A stretch of 64,000 nt of DNA from an uncultured Methanomassiliicoccus sp. (GCA_905203995.1 CAJKXZ010000005.1:49889-113888); one strand, 5' to 3'. Shown: positions 41,173-50,512, counted from the first letter of the stretch. The notes: a model not told the origin generated them from the letters alone. Program-made: numbers and translations.

Positions 41173-42517
41173 CTATGAATTCTTTATGAATATTTCTGAC
41201 AGCCTCCAGCGCTTTATCATCAGGAATGACAAAGTTAAGTGCCACATCGGAAGCACCTTCGGAAATCATCTCAATATTGGCGCCGGTTTCAGAGATATTA
41301 GCAAAGACCTTAGCTGCTACTCCCGGCATATTGATCATATTGTCACCGACGCAGCAAATTAAAGCGACATTGCCTTTGACGGTGTATTTTTCAACCTGTG
41401 CTTCATGCATCGTGGAAATCCTGTTAATCACATCATCCAGTTTGTTGGAGGGGATTAAAAAGGCAATCGTTGATAAGGAGGTTGATACAGCATAAGTATT
41501 GCCGGCGGCTCCGGAAACAGAAGCTACCAGACGAGAAACGAGATCCGGTTGATATACTAATTCGGAAGAGTAAATTTTTACAATCGACAGATCAACTTTC
41601 GAAGCTACCGAGCGCAGAATGCCCTGGCTGCTGTTTTTGAGATTTCTAATGATCGTACCTTTGGCTTCGGGATTAAAGGTGTTTTTGACTGCCAAAGCAA
41701 TTCCTCTTTTCCTTACTGGCTCTACGGTACGGGGATGCAGAACTTTCGCACCAAAGTAGGCTAATTCTGCGGCTTCACTATAATCCATTTCGTGAATGGT
41801 GAAGGCATCCGGCACTACGCGCGGATCGGCAGTCATGAAACCATTTACGTCGGTCCAGATTTCACAGCAGTTAGCTTCCAAACCGCAGGCGACTACTGAA
41901 CTAGAATAATCCGAACCGCCGCGGCCGAAGGTCATCGGCCGTCCTTCGGGACCGATACCATAGTAACCGGTCAGCACGGGGACCATACCCTCTTCCAGAA
42001 GGGGCAGCACATTCTTTTGCAGATTGTGATGAGTAGCTTCCAGATTGGCGGAGCCGTTGCCATAAGCACCATCGGCCACAATTCCCGCTTCTTCGGAAGT
42101 AACAGAAATACCTCCTTTACCGCGGCTTTGTAGAATGTAAGCTACCGTCAAAGAAGACAATCTTTCGCCCCAGGAAACAATTGTATCCTGGAGGGCCAGA
42201 CAGGGAGCATCTTTGTACGTTTCTAAATGTTCTGCCAGTTTGCCCACGCGGTCTTCCAATTTATTATAATACTCTTTATAAACAATTTCATCCATCGCCG
42301 CTTTAGCCGCGGCAGAATAGCGTTCAAGCAAACCATTAGTAATCTCAGCAATCTCGCTTTTACCATCAAGACAGGCGACTAAGGAATTAGTTACTCCTGA
42401 CATGGCAGAGACAACGACGGCTTTATTCGCTTCTTCTTTAGTAATAATTGAAATCATTCTCTCCAACGCGTCAACACTGCCCACGCTGGTACCGCCGAAT
42501 TTCATAGATTTAATCAT
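41150..42517 (-). CDS. Aspartate kinase
   Basis: First step of lysine and threonine/methionine synthesis. The kinase domain starts MKFGGTSVGSVDALERM and has FGRGGSDYSSSVVA and TDVNGFMTADPRVVPDA; the C-terminal half (about 300-455) holds two ACT domains for feedback binding (IVKIYSSELVYQPDLVSRLVASVS, ALICCVGDNMINMPGVAAKVFANISETGANIEMISEG). 455 residues. Overlaps dapB by four bases. Placement inside the dap operon suggests a lysine-regulated isozyme. Confidence 0.93.
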   Translation of the reverse strand: MIKSMKFGGTSVGSVDALERMISIITKEEANKAVVVSAMSGVTNSLVACLDGKSEIAEITNGLLERYSAAAKAAMDEIVYKEYYNKLEDRVGKLAEHLETYKDAPCLALQDTIVSWGERLSSLTVAYILQSRGKGGISVTSEEAGIVADGAYGNGSANLEATHHNLQKNVLPLLEEGMVPVLTGYYGIGPEGRPMTFGRGGSDYSSSVVACGLEANCCEIWTDVNGFMTADPRVVPDAFTIHEMDYSEAAELAYFGAKVLHPRTVEPVRKRGIALAVKNTFNPEAKGTIIRNLKNSSQGILRSVASKVDLSIVKIYSSELVYQPDLVSRLVASVSGAAGNTYAVSTSLSTIAFLIPSNKLDDVINRISTMHEAQVEKYTVKGNVALICCVGDNMINMPGVAAKVFANISETGANIEMISEGASDVALNFVIPDDKALEAVRNIHKEFIGGPHEKI

Positions 42518-43293
42518 AGTCCCAAGACCTCGTACATTGTGTGAACTTTACCACTGTTTTTGTTAGCTATCCACCTGATCGCGGCTACCGCTCCTTCGGC
42601 AAAAGCTTCCCGGGAGTGTGCACGATGCGTAAGTTCAATCCGCTCTTTATTGCCGGCAAAAATCACGGTATGCTCGCCGACAACGTCGCCTGCTCTTACT
42701 GAATGGATGCAGATTTCTTCGCCGCGCGCACCGATGTTGCCTTCGCGGCCGTAAATAAACTCGCTTTTGCCGCTCTGAGCTGCAATCAATTCTGCTGCTT
42801 TTTTAGCGGTTCCGGAAGGGGCATCTTTCTTTTGGTTATGATGCGTTTCAATTATTTCGATATCGTAATCTTTCAAAATTGGTGCCAACATTTCACAGGC
42901 TTTGAAAAAGACATTGACTCCTACTGAAAAGTTAGGGGCCACTACGGCGCTACTGCCGTCTTCAGCAATATTCTTTTCAAAATCAGCCATAACTTCCTGC
43001 GCAATGCCGGTAGTCCCGATTACATAATTCAAACCGGGACGTCTAGCTGCGGGAAGTGTTTTAGCGATGGCTGCCGGTGAAGTCAAATCGACGTAGACCT
43101 GCGCGGTAGCGACCATTTCGCTTAGCCGCTCGGCACCTACGCATTTTACACCCGGCACGACCTCCTTTCCAATATTGGGGCTGCCTTCGGAAACAATCGC
43201 CGCGGTCAGCTGCATATCTGCTTGTTGAGTAATTAGTTTGCAAACTAAACTTCCCAACTTTCCTGTAGCACCGCCTACTACCACTGAGATCAT
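42514..43293 (-). CDS. dapB: Dihydrodipicolinate reductase
   Basis: NAD(P)H reduction of dihydrodipicolinate-type intermediate to tetrahydrodipicolinate. Dinucleotide site: VVGGATGKLGSLVCKLI; substrate motif HHNQKKDAPSGTAKKAAE with the catalytic His pair and Lys. 259 residues. Starts nine bases downstream of the dapA stop. Overlap with the aspartate kinase ATG is ATGA. Confidence 0.95.
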   Translation of the reverse strand: MISVVVGGATGKLGSLVCKLITQQADMQLTAAIVSEGSPNIGKEVVPGVKCVGAERLSEMVATAQVYVDLTSPAAIAKTLPAARRPGLNYVIGTTGIAQEVMADFEKNIAEDGSSAVVAPNFSVGVNVFFKACEMLAPILKDYDIEIIETHHNQKKDAPSGTAKKAAELIAAQSGKSEFIYGREGNIGARGEEICIHSVRAGDVVGEHTVIFAGNKERIELTHRAHSREAFAEGAVAAIRWIANKNSGKVHTMYEVLGL

Positions 43294-43302
43294 TCTAAAA
43301 CC

Positions 43303-44175
43303 TCACAACAAACCTTGTTGAGCCAACACGGATTTGAGGCGTTCTTCATTTTTCTCATCCATGTCACACAAAGGCAGTCTGAGCGGTCCCGCCGGGTGTC
43401 CGGCTAATCTCATGGCTGTTTTAATGGGAATCGGATTAGTCTCCAGAAACAGTGCTTCATAGAGCGGCATTAACTCTTGATTGATCTCTCTGGCTTGCTG
43501 CACATTTCCTTTGAGCATCTCTTCAATCATCCGCACTACTTTGGCGGGAGTGATGTTGGAAGAGACGGAAATTGCTCCTTGCGCGCCTACGGCCATTGCT
43601 GGTAAGGTAAGGGCATCATCGCCGGAAAGGACACAGAAATCTTTTGGTGCCAAAGCGGCAATCTTCGCGATCTGATTTAGATTGCCAGAAGCCTCTTTAA
43701 CTCCGGCAATGCCGGGAATTTTGGCCAGTTCCAGCATTAAGTCTGCTGAAATATTCATGCCTGTTCTCGAAGGAATGTTATAGACGATGACGGGAATCTC
43801 GATTGCGGCCGCGATTTTTTCAAAATGAAGACGGACGCCTTTCGCAGTCGGTTTATTGTAATACGGTGTGATCGATAACAACGAATCCGCACCGATGTCC
43901 TCCGCAGCTTTGCTTAACTCCAACGCTTCAGAAGTGGAGTTGGATCCGGCGCCGGCCATCACCTTCGCTTTCTGAGCCGCGTCGACAACGATTTTGATTA
44001 CTTGCAAATGCTCCTCATAGCTCAAGGTCGCTGATTCACCAGTTGATCCGCAGGGTACGATTGTTTTTACACCGTTTTCTTCTTGGAATTTTACTAATTC
44101 CCGCAAACCCTCTTCGTCAATGGCCCCATCAGCTTTCATGGGTGTGATTATCGCAGTTGAACACCCAGAGAACAT
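43303..44175 (-). CDS. dapA: 4-hydroxy-tetrahydrodipicolinate synthase
   Basis: Aldolase-fold enzyme joining pyruvate to aspartate semialdehyde. The catalytic Tyr is in VYNIPSRTGMNIS and the Schiff-base Lys in GVKEASGNLNQI; N-terminal motif PCGSTGESATLSYEEHL binds pyruvate. 290 residues. Directly follows the Lrp gene, whose stop lies two bases upstream. Confidence 0.95.
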   Translation of the reverse strand: MFSGCSTAIITPMKADGAIDEEGLRELVKFQEENGVKTIVPCGSTGESATLSYEEHLQVIKIVVDAAQKAKVMAGAGSNSTSEALELSKAAEDIGADSLLSITPYYNKPTAKGVRLHFEKIAAAIEIPVIVYNIPSRTGMNISADLMLELAKIPGIAGVKEASGNLNQIAKIAALAPKDFCVLSGDDALTLPAMAVGAQGAISVSSNITPAKVVRMIEEMLKGNVQQAREINQELMPLYEALFLETNPIPIKTAMRLAGHPAGPLRLPLCDMDEKNEERLKSVLAQQGLL

Positions 44176-44176
44176 C

Positions 44177-44599
44177 TCACATGCCTCCGAAATGCTCGTT
44201 TAAAATCAACCTGGTTCTTGTTGATTGGACATTGTCAAAACGCCTGATGCGTTCAATAATCTCATTAAGCTGGGGTGAAGAGGTCACATCAATAATTGCA
44301 ACAATATCTTCTTCGCCAGTGACTTCATAAACTTCCGAGACACCGTCAAATTTAGCAATTCTCGTTGCTACGTCAGAAGTATTGACATTGACATTAATGT
44401 TAATTTCAATAATCGCTTTCACATTTTTGCTGCTGGTTTTGATCGTGAACGACTGAATAATGTCTTCATCAACAAGGCGTCTTACCCGGCTGCGAATGGT
44501 ACCCTCAGAAACCTTCAGTTGGTTGGCGATGTCTACAAATGGTCTTCTGGAGTCTTTTTTCAATATCTCTATAATCCTTTCATCAAGGTAATCAATCAT
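44177..44599 (-). CDS. Lrp/AsnC family regulator heading the lysine operon
   Basis: Feast-famine regulator, about 140 residues. Winged helix: YLDERIIEILKKDSRRPFVDIANQLKVSEGTIRSRVRRLVDEDIIQSFTI; RAM domain follows from about residue 60 to the end. The ATG at 44599 follows GAGGGATAAAC; a GTG 15 bases upstream is possible. As the first gene of the DAP-lysine operon it is a good candidate lysine sensor, like LysM in Sulfolobus, though LysM serves another pathway. Confidence 0.9.
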   Translation of the reverse strand: MIDYLDERIIEILKKDSRRPFVDIANQLKVSEGTIRSRVRRLVDEDIIQSFTIKTSSKNVKAIIEININVNVNTSDVATRIAKFDGVSEVYEVTGEEDIVAIIDVTSSPQLNEIIERIRRFDNVQSTRTRLILNEHFGGM

Positions 44600-44661
44600 G
44601 TTTATCCCTCGCACAACCTTCTACGATTTCCATTGCGATTTTTGATGATAACCGAAGTGGA

Positions 44662-44669
44662 TTATATAA
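44662..44669 (-). promoter_or_regulatory. TATA box of the lysine operon
   Basis: TTATATAA-like on the minus strand. Centred about 66 bases before the Lrp ATG at 44599, giving a predicted leader of about 40 bases that contains the GAGGG ribosome site. The leader shows no lysine-rich ORF. Confidence 0.45.
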
Positions 44670-44721
44670 CTATTACTGAAGATGACCAACGATTGAGATA
44701 ATTCGTAAAGAAAAGTAGAGA

Positions 44722-45621
44722 TTAGTTTTGGGGTTTTTTCTCTTGTCGGCCCATCGACAAGAGCAGTTCTAACAAGGCGCTGTTGATCGGTACGGCAATA
44801 CCTAACCCCCCGGCCCGCCGGACAATTTCGCCAGTTATCTGTCTGATCTCGGTTTTCTTGCCCCGTTCAACATCCTGCAACATGCTCGATTTGTTGTAAG
44901 AGGTCCTTTCGACTACTTCCTGCACTAGTTGCCAAGGATCGTTGAGTACGACACCTTCCGCTTCGGCAACCGCCGCCGCTTCCTGACAGGCTTCTTTAGC
45001 CAGGGACATGTAAGGTTCATGCAGAATGCAGCCGTTGCTGCGGCCGGCAATCACCGTAAGCGGGTTAATTGCGGCATTGATCACCGCTTTCTTCCAGATA
45101 TCGGCAAAGATCCGTTGGGAAGTCTGTGCCTCCAAGCCACTTTCTTTAAAGATGTTAGTCAAGGTTTCAGCATCATCGCCAAAAGGACCGAAAAGCGTGG
45201 GACCGGCACCCGCCAGTCTGATCTCGCCGGGTCTGACCATGGTAACCCCCATGGAAGTAATGCCGGCTACACCATGGCGGCCGAAACGGCGTGAAAGGTG
45301 CTCATAATTGCCAAGGCCGTTCTGGATGGAAGCCACAATCGTTTTGTTGTCGGCAATTTTTGCTACTTGATCGCAGGCGTCTTTGGTATCGTATGCTTTG
45401 GTGGTGATCAAGACCACATCTTGCGTTTCCAAGTCATCCAAAGAAGTAACGCAAGGTACACGAACGCGGCGCCGGTCCTGATTATCACAAACCAGCAGCC
45501 CGTTGGCTCCAATGGCCTCGGCATGAGGACGTCTGGTCATTAAGGTCACTTCATGCGCTTTGCTTAATCTCTCGCCAATCGCACTGCCGATGGCGCCGGC
45601 TCCGTATACCAAGATTTTCAT
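44722..45621 (-). CDS. panE: 2-dehydropantoate 2-reductase
   Basis: NADPH reduction of ketopantoate to pantoate for coenzyme A synthesis. Dinucleotide site ILVYGAGAIGSAIGERL; the C-terminal family motif KAVINAAINPLTVIAGRSNG contains the catalytic Lys and Asn. 299 residues. Overlaps the alkyltransferase-endonuclease V fusion gene by four bases, so both are cotranscribed without an obvious functional link. Archaeal CoA synthesis uses this enzyme together with pantoate kinase. Confidence 0.92.
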   Translation of the reverse strand: MKILVYGAGAIGSAIGERLSKAHEVTLMTRRPHAEAIGANGLLVCDNQDRRRVRVPCVTSLDDLETQDVVLITTKAYDTKDACDQVAKIADNKTIVASIQNGLGNYEHLSRRFGRHGVAGITSMGVTMVRPGEIRLAGAGPTLFGPFGDDAETLTNIFKESGLEAQTSQRIFADIWKKAVINAAINPLTVIAGRSNGCILHEPYMSLAKEACQEAAAVAEAEGVVLNDPWQLVQEVVERTSYNKSSMLQDVERGKKTEIRQITGEIVRRAGGLGIAVPINSALLELLLSMGRQEKKPQN

Positions 45622-46559
45622 GTTGCTCTTTTCCTTGCAAGTGTTGCTTCGTTATGGGCGGTTCTGAGAGGGAGAGGGATTCCACGGCAGAGGAAGCGGC
45701 GGCAGATTTCTTCTGCGGTAGCCAGCGATACTCTGTGTCCGACAGAAACATACGTTTTTTTCGAACCCTCACTTAACTCAATTCCTCTTAACTGACCGTC
45801 AACGGTGATCTCCGCCCGGTTTCCCTGCGCGGCGCCGATCTGCCCGTAAAGCGGGGTTTTCGCAGCGCCGACCGTAGGTACATCACAGACTACTCCCAGA
45901 TGGGAGGCAATGCCGGCCCGGGGATGTAAGAGACCTTGACCGTCTATGAGGTAGACAGTGTTGGGCAGTTCAGTTAATTTGGCAAATACTGGCGTTTCCC
46001 TATATGATAGATATGTAGGAATGTAGGGAAATCTGATGGTACATTCAGTCTTTTTAACTTCTACAAGCTCGCCGCTTTGCCAGTCATAGACGGCACAGGC
46101 GCCAAAAGCCCGTTCGCCTAAGTAGGAAACATCCAGTCCGGCAACGTATTCTAATTTTTCAAACACATCTTCGGCGATTACTCGCTGTCTGATCTCTTCC
46201 TGCTCTTTTTGCAGATCTTCCAAAACATGAGGAATTTCAAAATCACGGAAGCGCAGGGCTGCAAAATCTTCAATTTTACCGTCTTTAATAGTTAGACCTT
46301 CCGCTTCCAGCAGGGCAGTTTTCTTGTCGTGGTTGTTACCCTTTCCGCCGTACCAGCCGACTGCTCCATCCGCATAAACTACACGGTGGCAGGGTACAAC
46401 AATGGGCGTGGGATTTTTGGCTAAAGTTTCTCCTACAGCTCTCGCTGCCCGACTGTCACCTAGTGCTTGGGCAATGTCACCGTATGTGGAAACCATACCC
46501 CGGGGGATTTGGGATGTTGCCGCATAGATTAATGCAACAACATCGGGTGTTTCATACAT
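45618..46559 (-). CDS. Alkylguanine-DNA alkyltransferase fused to endonuclease V
   Basis: A two-domain DNA repair protein of 313 residues. Residues 1-90 are the C-terminal domain of O6-alkylguanine-DNA alkyltransferase (Ogt): STYGDIAQALGD, the recognition helix with R40, the Asn hinge N49 and the alkyl-acceptor Cys57 in VVPCHRVV. From about residue 120 it is endonuclease V, which cuts next to deaminated bases: GLDVSYLG (first metal Asp), SYRETPVF (Glu), DGQGLLHPRAGIASHLGV (second Asp and His) and GAAKTPLYG. A similar fusion has been described in Ferroplasma acidarmanus, also Thermoplasmata. Confidence 0.93.
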   Translation of the reverse strand: MYETPDVVALIYAATSQIPRGMVSTYGDIAQALGDSRAARAVGETLAKNPTPIVVPCHRVVYADGAVGWYGGKGNNHDKKTALLEAEGLTIKDGKIEDFAALRFRDFEIPHVLEDLQKEQEEIRQRVIAEDVFEKLEYVAGLDVSYLGERAFGACAVYDWQSGELVEVKKTECTIRFPYIPTYLSYRETPVFAKLTELPNTVYLIDGQGLLHPRAGIASHLGVVCDVPTVGAAKTPLYGQIGAAQGNRAEITVDGQLRGIELSEGSKKTYVSVGHRVSLATAEEICRRFLCRGIPLPLRTAHNEATLARKRAT

Positions 46560-46568
46560 TGAAATTTC

Positions 46569-47060
46569 TCACTGGTATTTCTGCCAGCAGACTATTTCCT
46601 GCAGGTCCTTACGTGGTCTAGCTGCCGGAGCTTCATCCGGATAGCCAATAGTCATGCAAATCGCTACCCGCATTTCTGCCGGAATGCCAACCACGGCTTT
46701 GACTTTATCTTCTTCAAAGGCGCCGATCCAGCAGCTGCCGATTCCTAATTCTGCGGCTTGCAATGAAACATGATCCAGCATAATTACGCAGTCTTCAGCA
46801 CTCCACCTTTTCTCTGGATTATGCACCGCGATGAAAACAGCAGCGCACTCTTTAACAAAGCCTTGATTTTTACAGGCGGCAACCAGTTCGGCTTTAATCT
46901 GCTCATCAGTAACGACCAGCAGTTTTCGTGCCTGATCATTTCTGGCAGATGGTGACAAACGGGCGGCAGCCAGCAGTTTAGCCATGTCCTCTTCGCTTAG
47001 CGGTTTGGCTTGATACTTTCTAATGCTTCGGCGGTTTTCAATTGCGGCACTTACATCCAT
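46569..47060 (-). CDS. Nitroreductase family flavoprotein
   Basis: FMN-binding reductase of 163 residues. The N terminus AIENRRSIRKYQAKPLSEEDMAKLLAAARLSPSARNDQARKLLVV has the conserved Arg and Ser contacts to FMN, and GSCWIGAFEEDKVKAVVGIPAEMRVAICMTIGYPDEAP is the second FMN stretch. Substrate unknown; such proteins reduce quinones, nitro groups or flavin-like compounds. Start is nine bases from the alkyltransferase fusion stop on the same strand. Confidence 0.9.
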   Translation of the reverse strand: MDVSAAIENRRSIRKYQAKPLSEEDMAKLLAAARLSPSARNDQARKLLVVTDEQIKAELVAACKNQGFVKECAAVFIAVHNPEKRWSAEDCVIMLDHVSLQAAELGIGSCWIGAFEEDKVKAVVGIPAEMRVAICMTIGYPDEAPAARPRKDLQEIVCWQKYQ

Positions 47061-47111
47061 GCTCTTACCTCACGTAGTCTATCATCTGCCAGCTATTTCA
47101 GTATTGGCAGT

Positions 47112-48086
47112 TTATTTGATGATTTTCAAATCGGCCTTGCAGCAAGGACAAAACCCTTCTGTTTTTTCTGTATGAAAACGAGAACGTTTAATTGCTACCT
47201 GGCCACACTGCGGACAGACAGTGTCTTCGGCTCCGGGGACATTAGTGTTGCCCAGATAAACATATTTGAGACCTTTTTGCTGACCCAGGGCACGAGCTCG
47301 CAACAACGTCTCCAGTGGTGTATTGTGAATATAATTTAACTGATAATCGGGATGAAAAGCTGTAAAATGAACGGGAATCTCTTTGTCCAGTTCGGCTACC
47401 CAGTTGATGAATTCCTGCAGTTCTGCTTCACTGTCGTTCAGCCCAGGAATAATCAGATAGGTTACTTCAACGTGGGTCTTATTGTCCACGATCTGTTCCA
47501 CTGCTTGGAGAACGGGATCTAACAAACCGCCGCAGGTCTCTTTATAGAAACGGTTGGAAAAGGCCTTTACATCAATGTTAAAGGCATCGATATACTGCAG
47601 CAGCTCCTGCAGCGGTTCCGGCTGGATGAAGCCGTTGCTGATACAGGCAGTGTAAAGATTACGTTTATGAGCTTCGACGGCCACATCTTCCATAAATTCA
47701 TACCAGACTGTCGGTTCATTGTAAGTGAAAGCTACGCCCCGGCATCGATGCAGCAACGCTTTTTTGCAGATTTCCTGCGGCGTTGTGACTGCTGAATTAA
47801 CTACCGACCGCTGAGAAATCTGGTAGTTCTGACAATTTTTACATTTCAGATTGCAACCCCAGCCGCCGATGGAGTAAACATAGGTGGAAGGGTGAAAATG
47901 AAAGAGCGGCTTTTTCTCAATGGGATCCACATGCGCGGATGATAAATTGCCGTAAGGAGTCTCCAGCTGACCGTCAATATTCTCGCGGACTCCGCAGATT
48001 CCCGCCTTTGTCGGGGGAAGCAGGCACTGATGAGGACACAGTTGACACTGAACCTTTCCATCTTTGGTGGTCCAGTACTTTGCCAA
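47112..48086 (-). CDS. amrS: AmmeMemoRadiSam system radical SAM protein
   Basis: Radical SAM protein of 324 residues related to pyruvate formate-lyase activating enzyme. Catalytic cluster: GWGCNLKCKNC (CX3CX2C, about residue 74); N-terminal CQLCPHQC gives a further cysteine pair and the C-terminal CPQCGQVA...GFCPCC pair could bind zinc. Usually it occurs with AmmeMemo proteins, which are not found here. Start is TTG at 48086, matching the family's N terminus; no better ATG exists in frame. Reaction unknown. Confidence 0.85.
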   Translation of the reverse strand: MAKYWTTKDGKVQCQLCPHQCLLPPTKAGICGVRENIDGQLETPYGNLSSAHVDPIEKKPLFHFHPSTYVYSIGGWGCNLKCKNCQNYQISQRSVVNSAVTTPQEICKKALLHRCRGVAFTYNEPTVWYEFMEDVAVEAHKRNLYTACISNGFIQPEPLQELLQYIDAFNIDVKAFSNRFYKETCGGLLDPVLQAVEQIVDNKTHVEVTYLIIPGLNDSEAELQEFINWVAELDKEIPVHFTAFHPDYQLNYIHNTPLETLLRARALGQQKGLKYVYLGNTNVPGAEDTVCPQCGQVAIKRSRFHTEKTEGFCPCCKADLKIIK

Positions 48087-48093
48087 ATGCGGC

Positions 48094-49053
48094 TCAGCTT
48101 TTGAAATGTTCCCATCCCCTGTGCTCTAGCTTCACTAGCTTTCCGTCTTTCTCCAGCACATTTTCCTGACCACTGACTTCACCAATGACAAAGAAATGAT
48201 CACCCAGGGCCTGGCGTAAATCATCTTCACCGCGGGGGTTGAAGGTAAAGACTAGTTCGTACTCGCCCCCGAAATACAAGACCGTTTCCAGCTCATCAGC
48301 ATTAGTCTGGGCAATTACACTCCGTGTTTCTTCATTAAGCGGGATCTGCTGCCAGTTGACTTGGCAGTTAATCTTGCTCTGCTGGGCAATTTCACAGATG
48401 GAATAAGCGAGACCGTCGGTTACGTCCATGCAGGCCGTAACGTAGCCTGAATCAGCAAGAAGACAGCCTTCATGCGTGCGGGGAAACGGTGTAAATAGTG
48501 ATTTTTTAACCTGAGGGGCGTCGATCGCAAACTGGGTAGCAAGATAACCCGCCGCGGCGGTGCCGATGGGTCCGGTAACCGCCAGCAGGTCGCCCGGCTG
48601 CGCTCCTGCCCGACGGAGCATTTTCTCTTCTTCCACTAGACCTAAGGCGGTACCGGAAATGACAATGCCATCTCCTTCTTTAGTGTCGCCGCCCAGCAGT
48701 TCGCCGCCGACCGCGGCTGAACATTCTTTGATGCCACGCATCATCTCTTTAAAATGATCAAAAGGTAGATTGCGGTCCATCATCATGGAGACGAGAATAC
48801 CGAGCGGCGCAGCCCCCATCGCCGCCACATCACTGTAGTTAACCGCTGCGGCGAACCAGCCGATGTCATAATAACTCATTTCGGCCGAAGTGTGGGTTTT
48901 CTTTGACATGATGTCGGTAGAAGCAACTAAACACTGCTTGCCGATTTTGATTGCTGCTGCATCATCGCCTGGTCCCAGGGCTACTTTGTTTTGACTGTTT
49001 TTAATAATCTCTCTTACAATTGCTTTTTCGCCAATGGTCCCCAGCGTCTCCAT
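48094..49053 (-). CDS. thiL: Thiamine-monophosphate kinase
   Basis: Last step of thiamine diphosphate synthesis, phosphorylating thiamine monophosphate. Motifs: GPGDDAAAIKIG (Mg-ATP Asp pair), YDIGWFAAAVNYSDVAAMGAAPLG, GGDTKEGDGIVISGTALG and CMDVTDGLAYSICEI. 319 residues, normal. The stop lies seven bases before the TTG start of amrS, so they probably share a transcript. Confidence 0.93.
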   Translation of the reverse strand: METLGTIGEKAIVREIIKNSQNKVALGPGDDAAAIKIGKQCLVASTDIMSKKTHTSAEMSYYDIGWFAAAVNYSDVAAMGAAPLGILVSMMMDRNLPFDHFKEMMRGIKECSAAVGGELLGGDTKEGDGIVISGTALGLVEEEKMLRRAGAQPGDLLAVTGPIGTAAAGYLATQFAIDAPQVKKSLFTPFPRTHEGCLLADSGYVTACMDVTDGLAYSICEIAQQSKINCQVNWQQIPLNEETRSVIAQTNADELETVLYFGGEYELVFTFNPRGEDDLRQALGDHFFVIGEVSGQENVLEKDGKLVKLEHRGWEHFKS

Positions 49054-49233
49054 ATTTTCTACACCGTTGATCAGTAATTTTAATACTTATCTCAACAGAC
49101 GTCTCCTTTTTATCACCTTCTTGGTTTTGTCTGCTGTATCTTACAATTTTAGGGGGTATCAATTACGATAATCGTGGACAAGATGCCTTTCTAATCGGAA
49201 AAACGGTAATTTCGGGCAGGCAGCATCTAACGG

Positions 49234-49240
49234 TTATATA
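49234..49240 (+). promoter_or_regulatory. TATA box of the larA-like operon
   Basis: TTATATA centred 32 bases before the ATG at 49269. The predicted transcript start (about 49263) leaves a leader of about five bases, so translation would be leaderless or nearly so. Confidence 0.45.
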
Positions 49241-49268
49241 TTGTGAACATAATTGTCCATCGATCCTG

Positions 49269-50510
49269 ATGAAATTAACCATCCCTTATGGAAAAGATGA
49301 GGCGCAACAATTAATCATTCCTGATGAGAACTTTGCCGGCACCATTTACCCCAATGATGTAAAAATTGGTAATGAAACGGAGGAGATCCGCCGAGCGCTG
49401 GACAACCCGGCCGGCGGTCCCACCTTGGAAGAGTTTTTGCAAGGCGGCAAGGATGTGGTTTTCATCGTCAACGACGGTACCCGTCCGACTCCTACCAAAA
49501 AAGTGCTCGATGCCCTGGCTCAGCGTATGGATCTGACCACGGCCCGTTATCTGATTGCTACTGGCTCTCACCGGGCACCGACTGCGGAAGAGTATGATTT
49601 CATCTTTGGTGAACATTATATTGATTTGCAAGACCGCATCTTCTCACACGATTCTAAAAATGACAAGTGTATCAATCTGGGTGAATCCAAAAACGGTACC
49701 GTCATGGAAGTTAATGAGATGGCAGTCAACGCTGACCGCTTGGTCATCATTACCTCGGTTGAACCGCATTATTTCGCTGGTTACACCGGAGGCCGCAAGA
49801 GTTTCCTGCCGGGCGTAGCTTCCTACCGGACGATTGAGCAGAATCATAAATTGGCGATGAAGCGGGAAGCGCAGGCCTTGGTTTTAGACGGCAACCCCGT
49901 GCACGAAGATATGATGGATGCGCTCAATGTCGTCAAGGGTAAGCAGATCTTTGCTATCCAGATTGTCTTGGACAGACATCAGCAGATCTACAAAGTGGAA
50001 GCTGGTGACCTCCACGCTTCTTTCGCAGCGGCAGTGGAGCATGCCAACGAAGTCTTCTCTGTTAAAATAAAAGAAAAAGCCGACATTGTGGTTTCCGTTG
50101 CCCCTTATCCCATGGATGTCGATCTTTATCAGTCACAGAAAGCGCTGGATAATGGAAAATGGGCTCTCAAAGAGGGCGGAATCATCATCATGGTTTCCAA
50201 GTGCCGCGAAGGCGTCGGTCATCCTACTTTCTTACAGCAGCTTTCCCTTTCGAGCGATCCCAATGAAGTTTTGGAAAATTTGGCGAAAGAGTATAAATTA
50301 GGATATCATAAAGCCGCCAAAATGGCAGAAATTGCGGTATGGGCCAATATGTGGGCCGTTACCGAACTGGACCATGAGCTTTTACAGAAAGCAAACATCC
50401 GGCCCTTTTACACAATTCAGGAAGCCATTGACGCTGCATTAGCATTGAAAAAAGATGCCCAAATCCTCGTAAGTATGGATGGCAGCATAACCGTTCCAAG
50501 GGTGGAATAA
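49269..50510 (+). CDS. larA: LarA-family nickel-dependent racemase/epimerase homologue
   Basis: A 413-residue member of the LarA (DUF2088) family, which uses the nickel-pincer cofactor to racemise lactate or related 2-hydroxy acids. The site residues are recognisable: H101 in ATGSHRAPT, H167 in EPHYFAGYTGG, K177 in GGRKSFLPG (the Lys that covalently holds the cofactor) and H193 in QNHKLA. The substrate may differ. No larB, larC or larE cofactor genes are seen in this window. Transcribed with an Fe-S protein of the HdrD/GlpC type two bases downstream, hinting at use of the product by a 2-hydroxyacid dehydrogenase. Confidence 0.85.
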   Translation: MKLTIPYGKDEAQQLIIPDENFAGTIYPNDVKIGNETEEIRRALDNPAGGPTLEEFLQGGKDVVFIVNDGTRPTPTKKVLDALAQRMDLTTARYLIATGSHRAPTAEEYDFIFGEHYIDLQDRIFSHDSKNDKCINLGESKNGTVMEVNEMAVNADRLVIITSVEPHYFAGYTGGRKSFLPGVASYRTIEQNHKLAMKREAQALVLDGNPVHEDMMDALNVVKGKQIFAIQIVLDRHQQIYKVEAGDLHASFAAAVEHANEVFSVKIKEKADIVVSVAPYPMDVDLYQSQKALDNGKWALKEGGIIIMVSKCREGVGHPTFLQQLSLSSDPNEVLENLAKEYKLGYHKAAKMAEIAVWANMWAVTELDHELLQKANIRPFYTIQEAIDAALALKKDAQILVSMDGSITVPRVE

Positions 50511-50512
50511 TT

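Noticed and set aside
44615..44661. Leader peptide for the lysine operon
   Set aside because: The only short ORF in the leader has a single Lys and no stem like that of the ilv leader.
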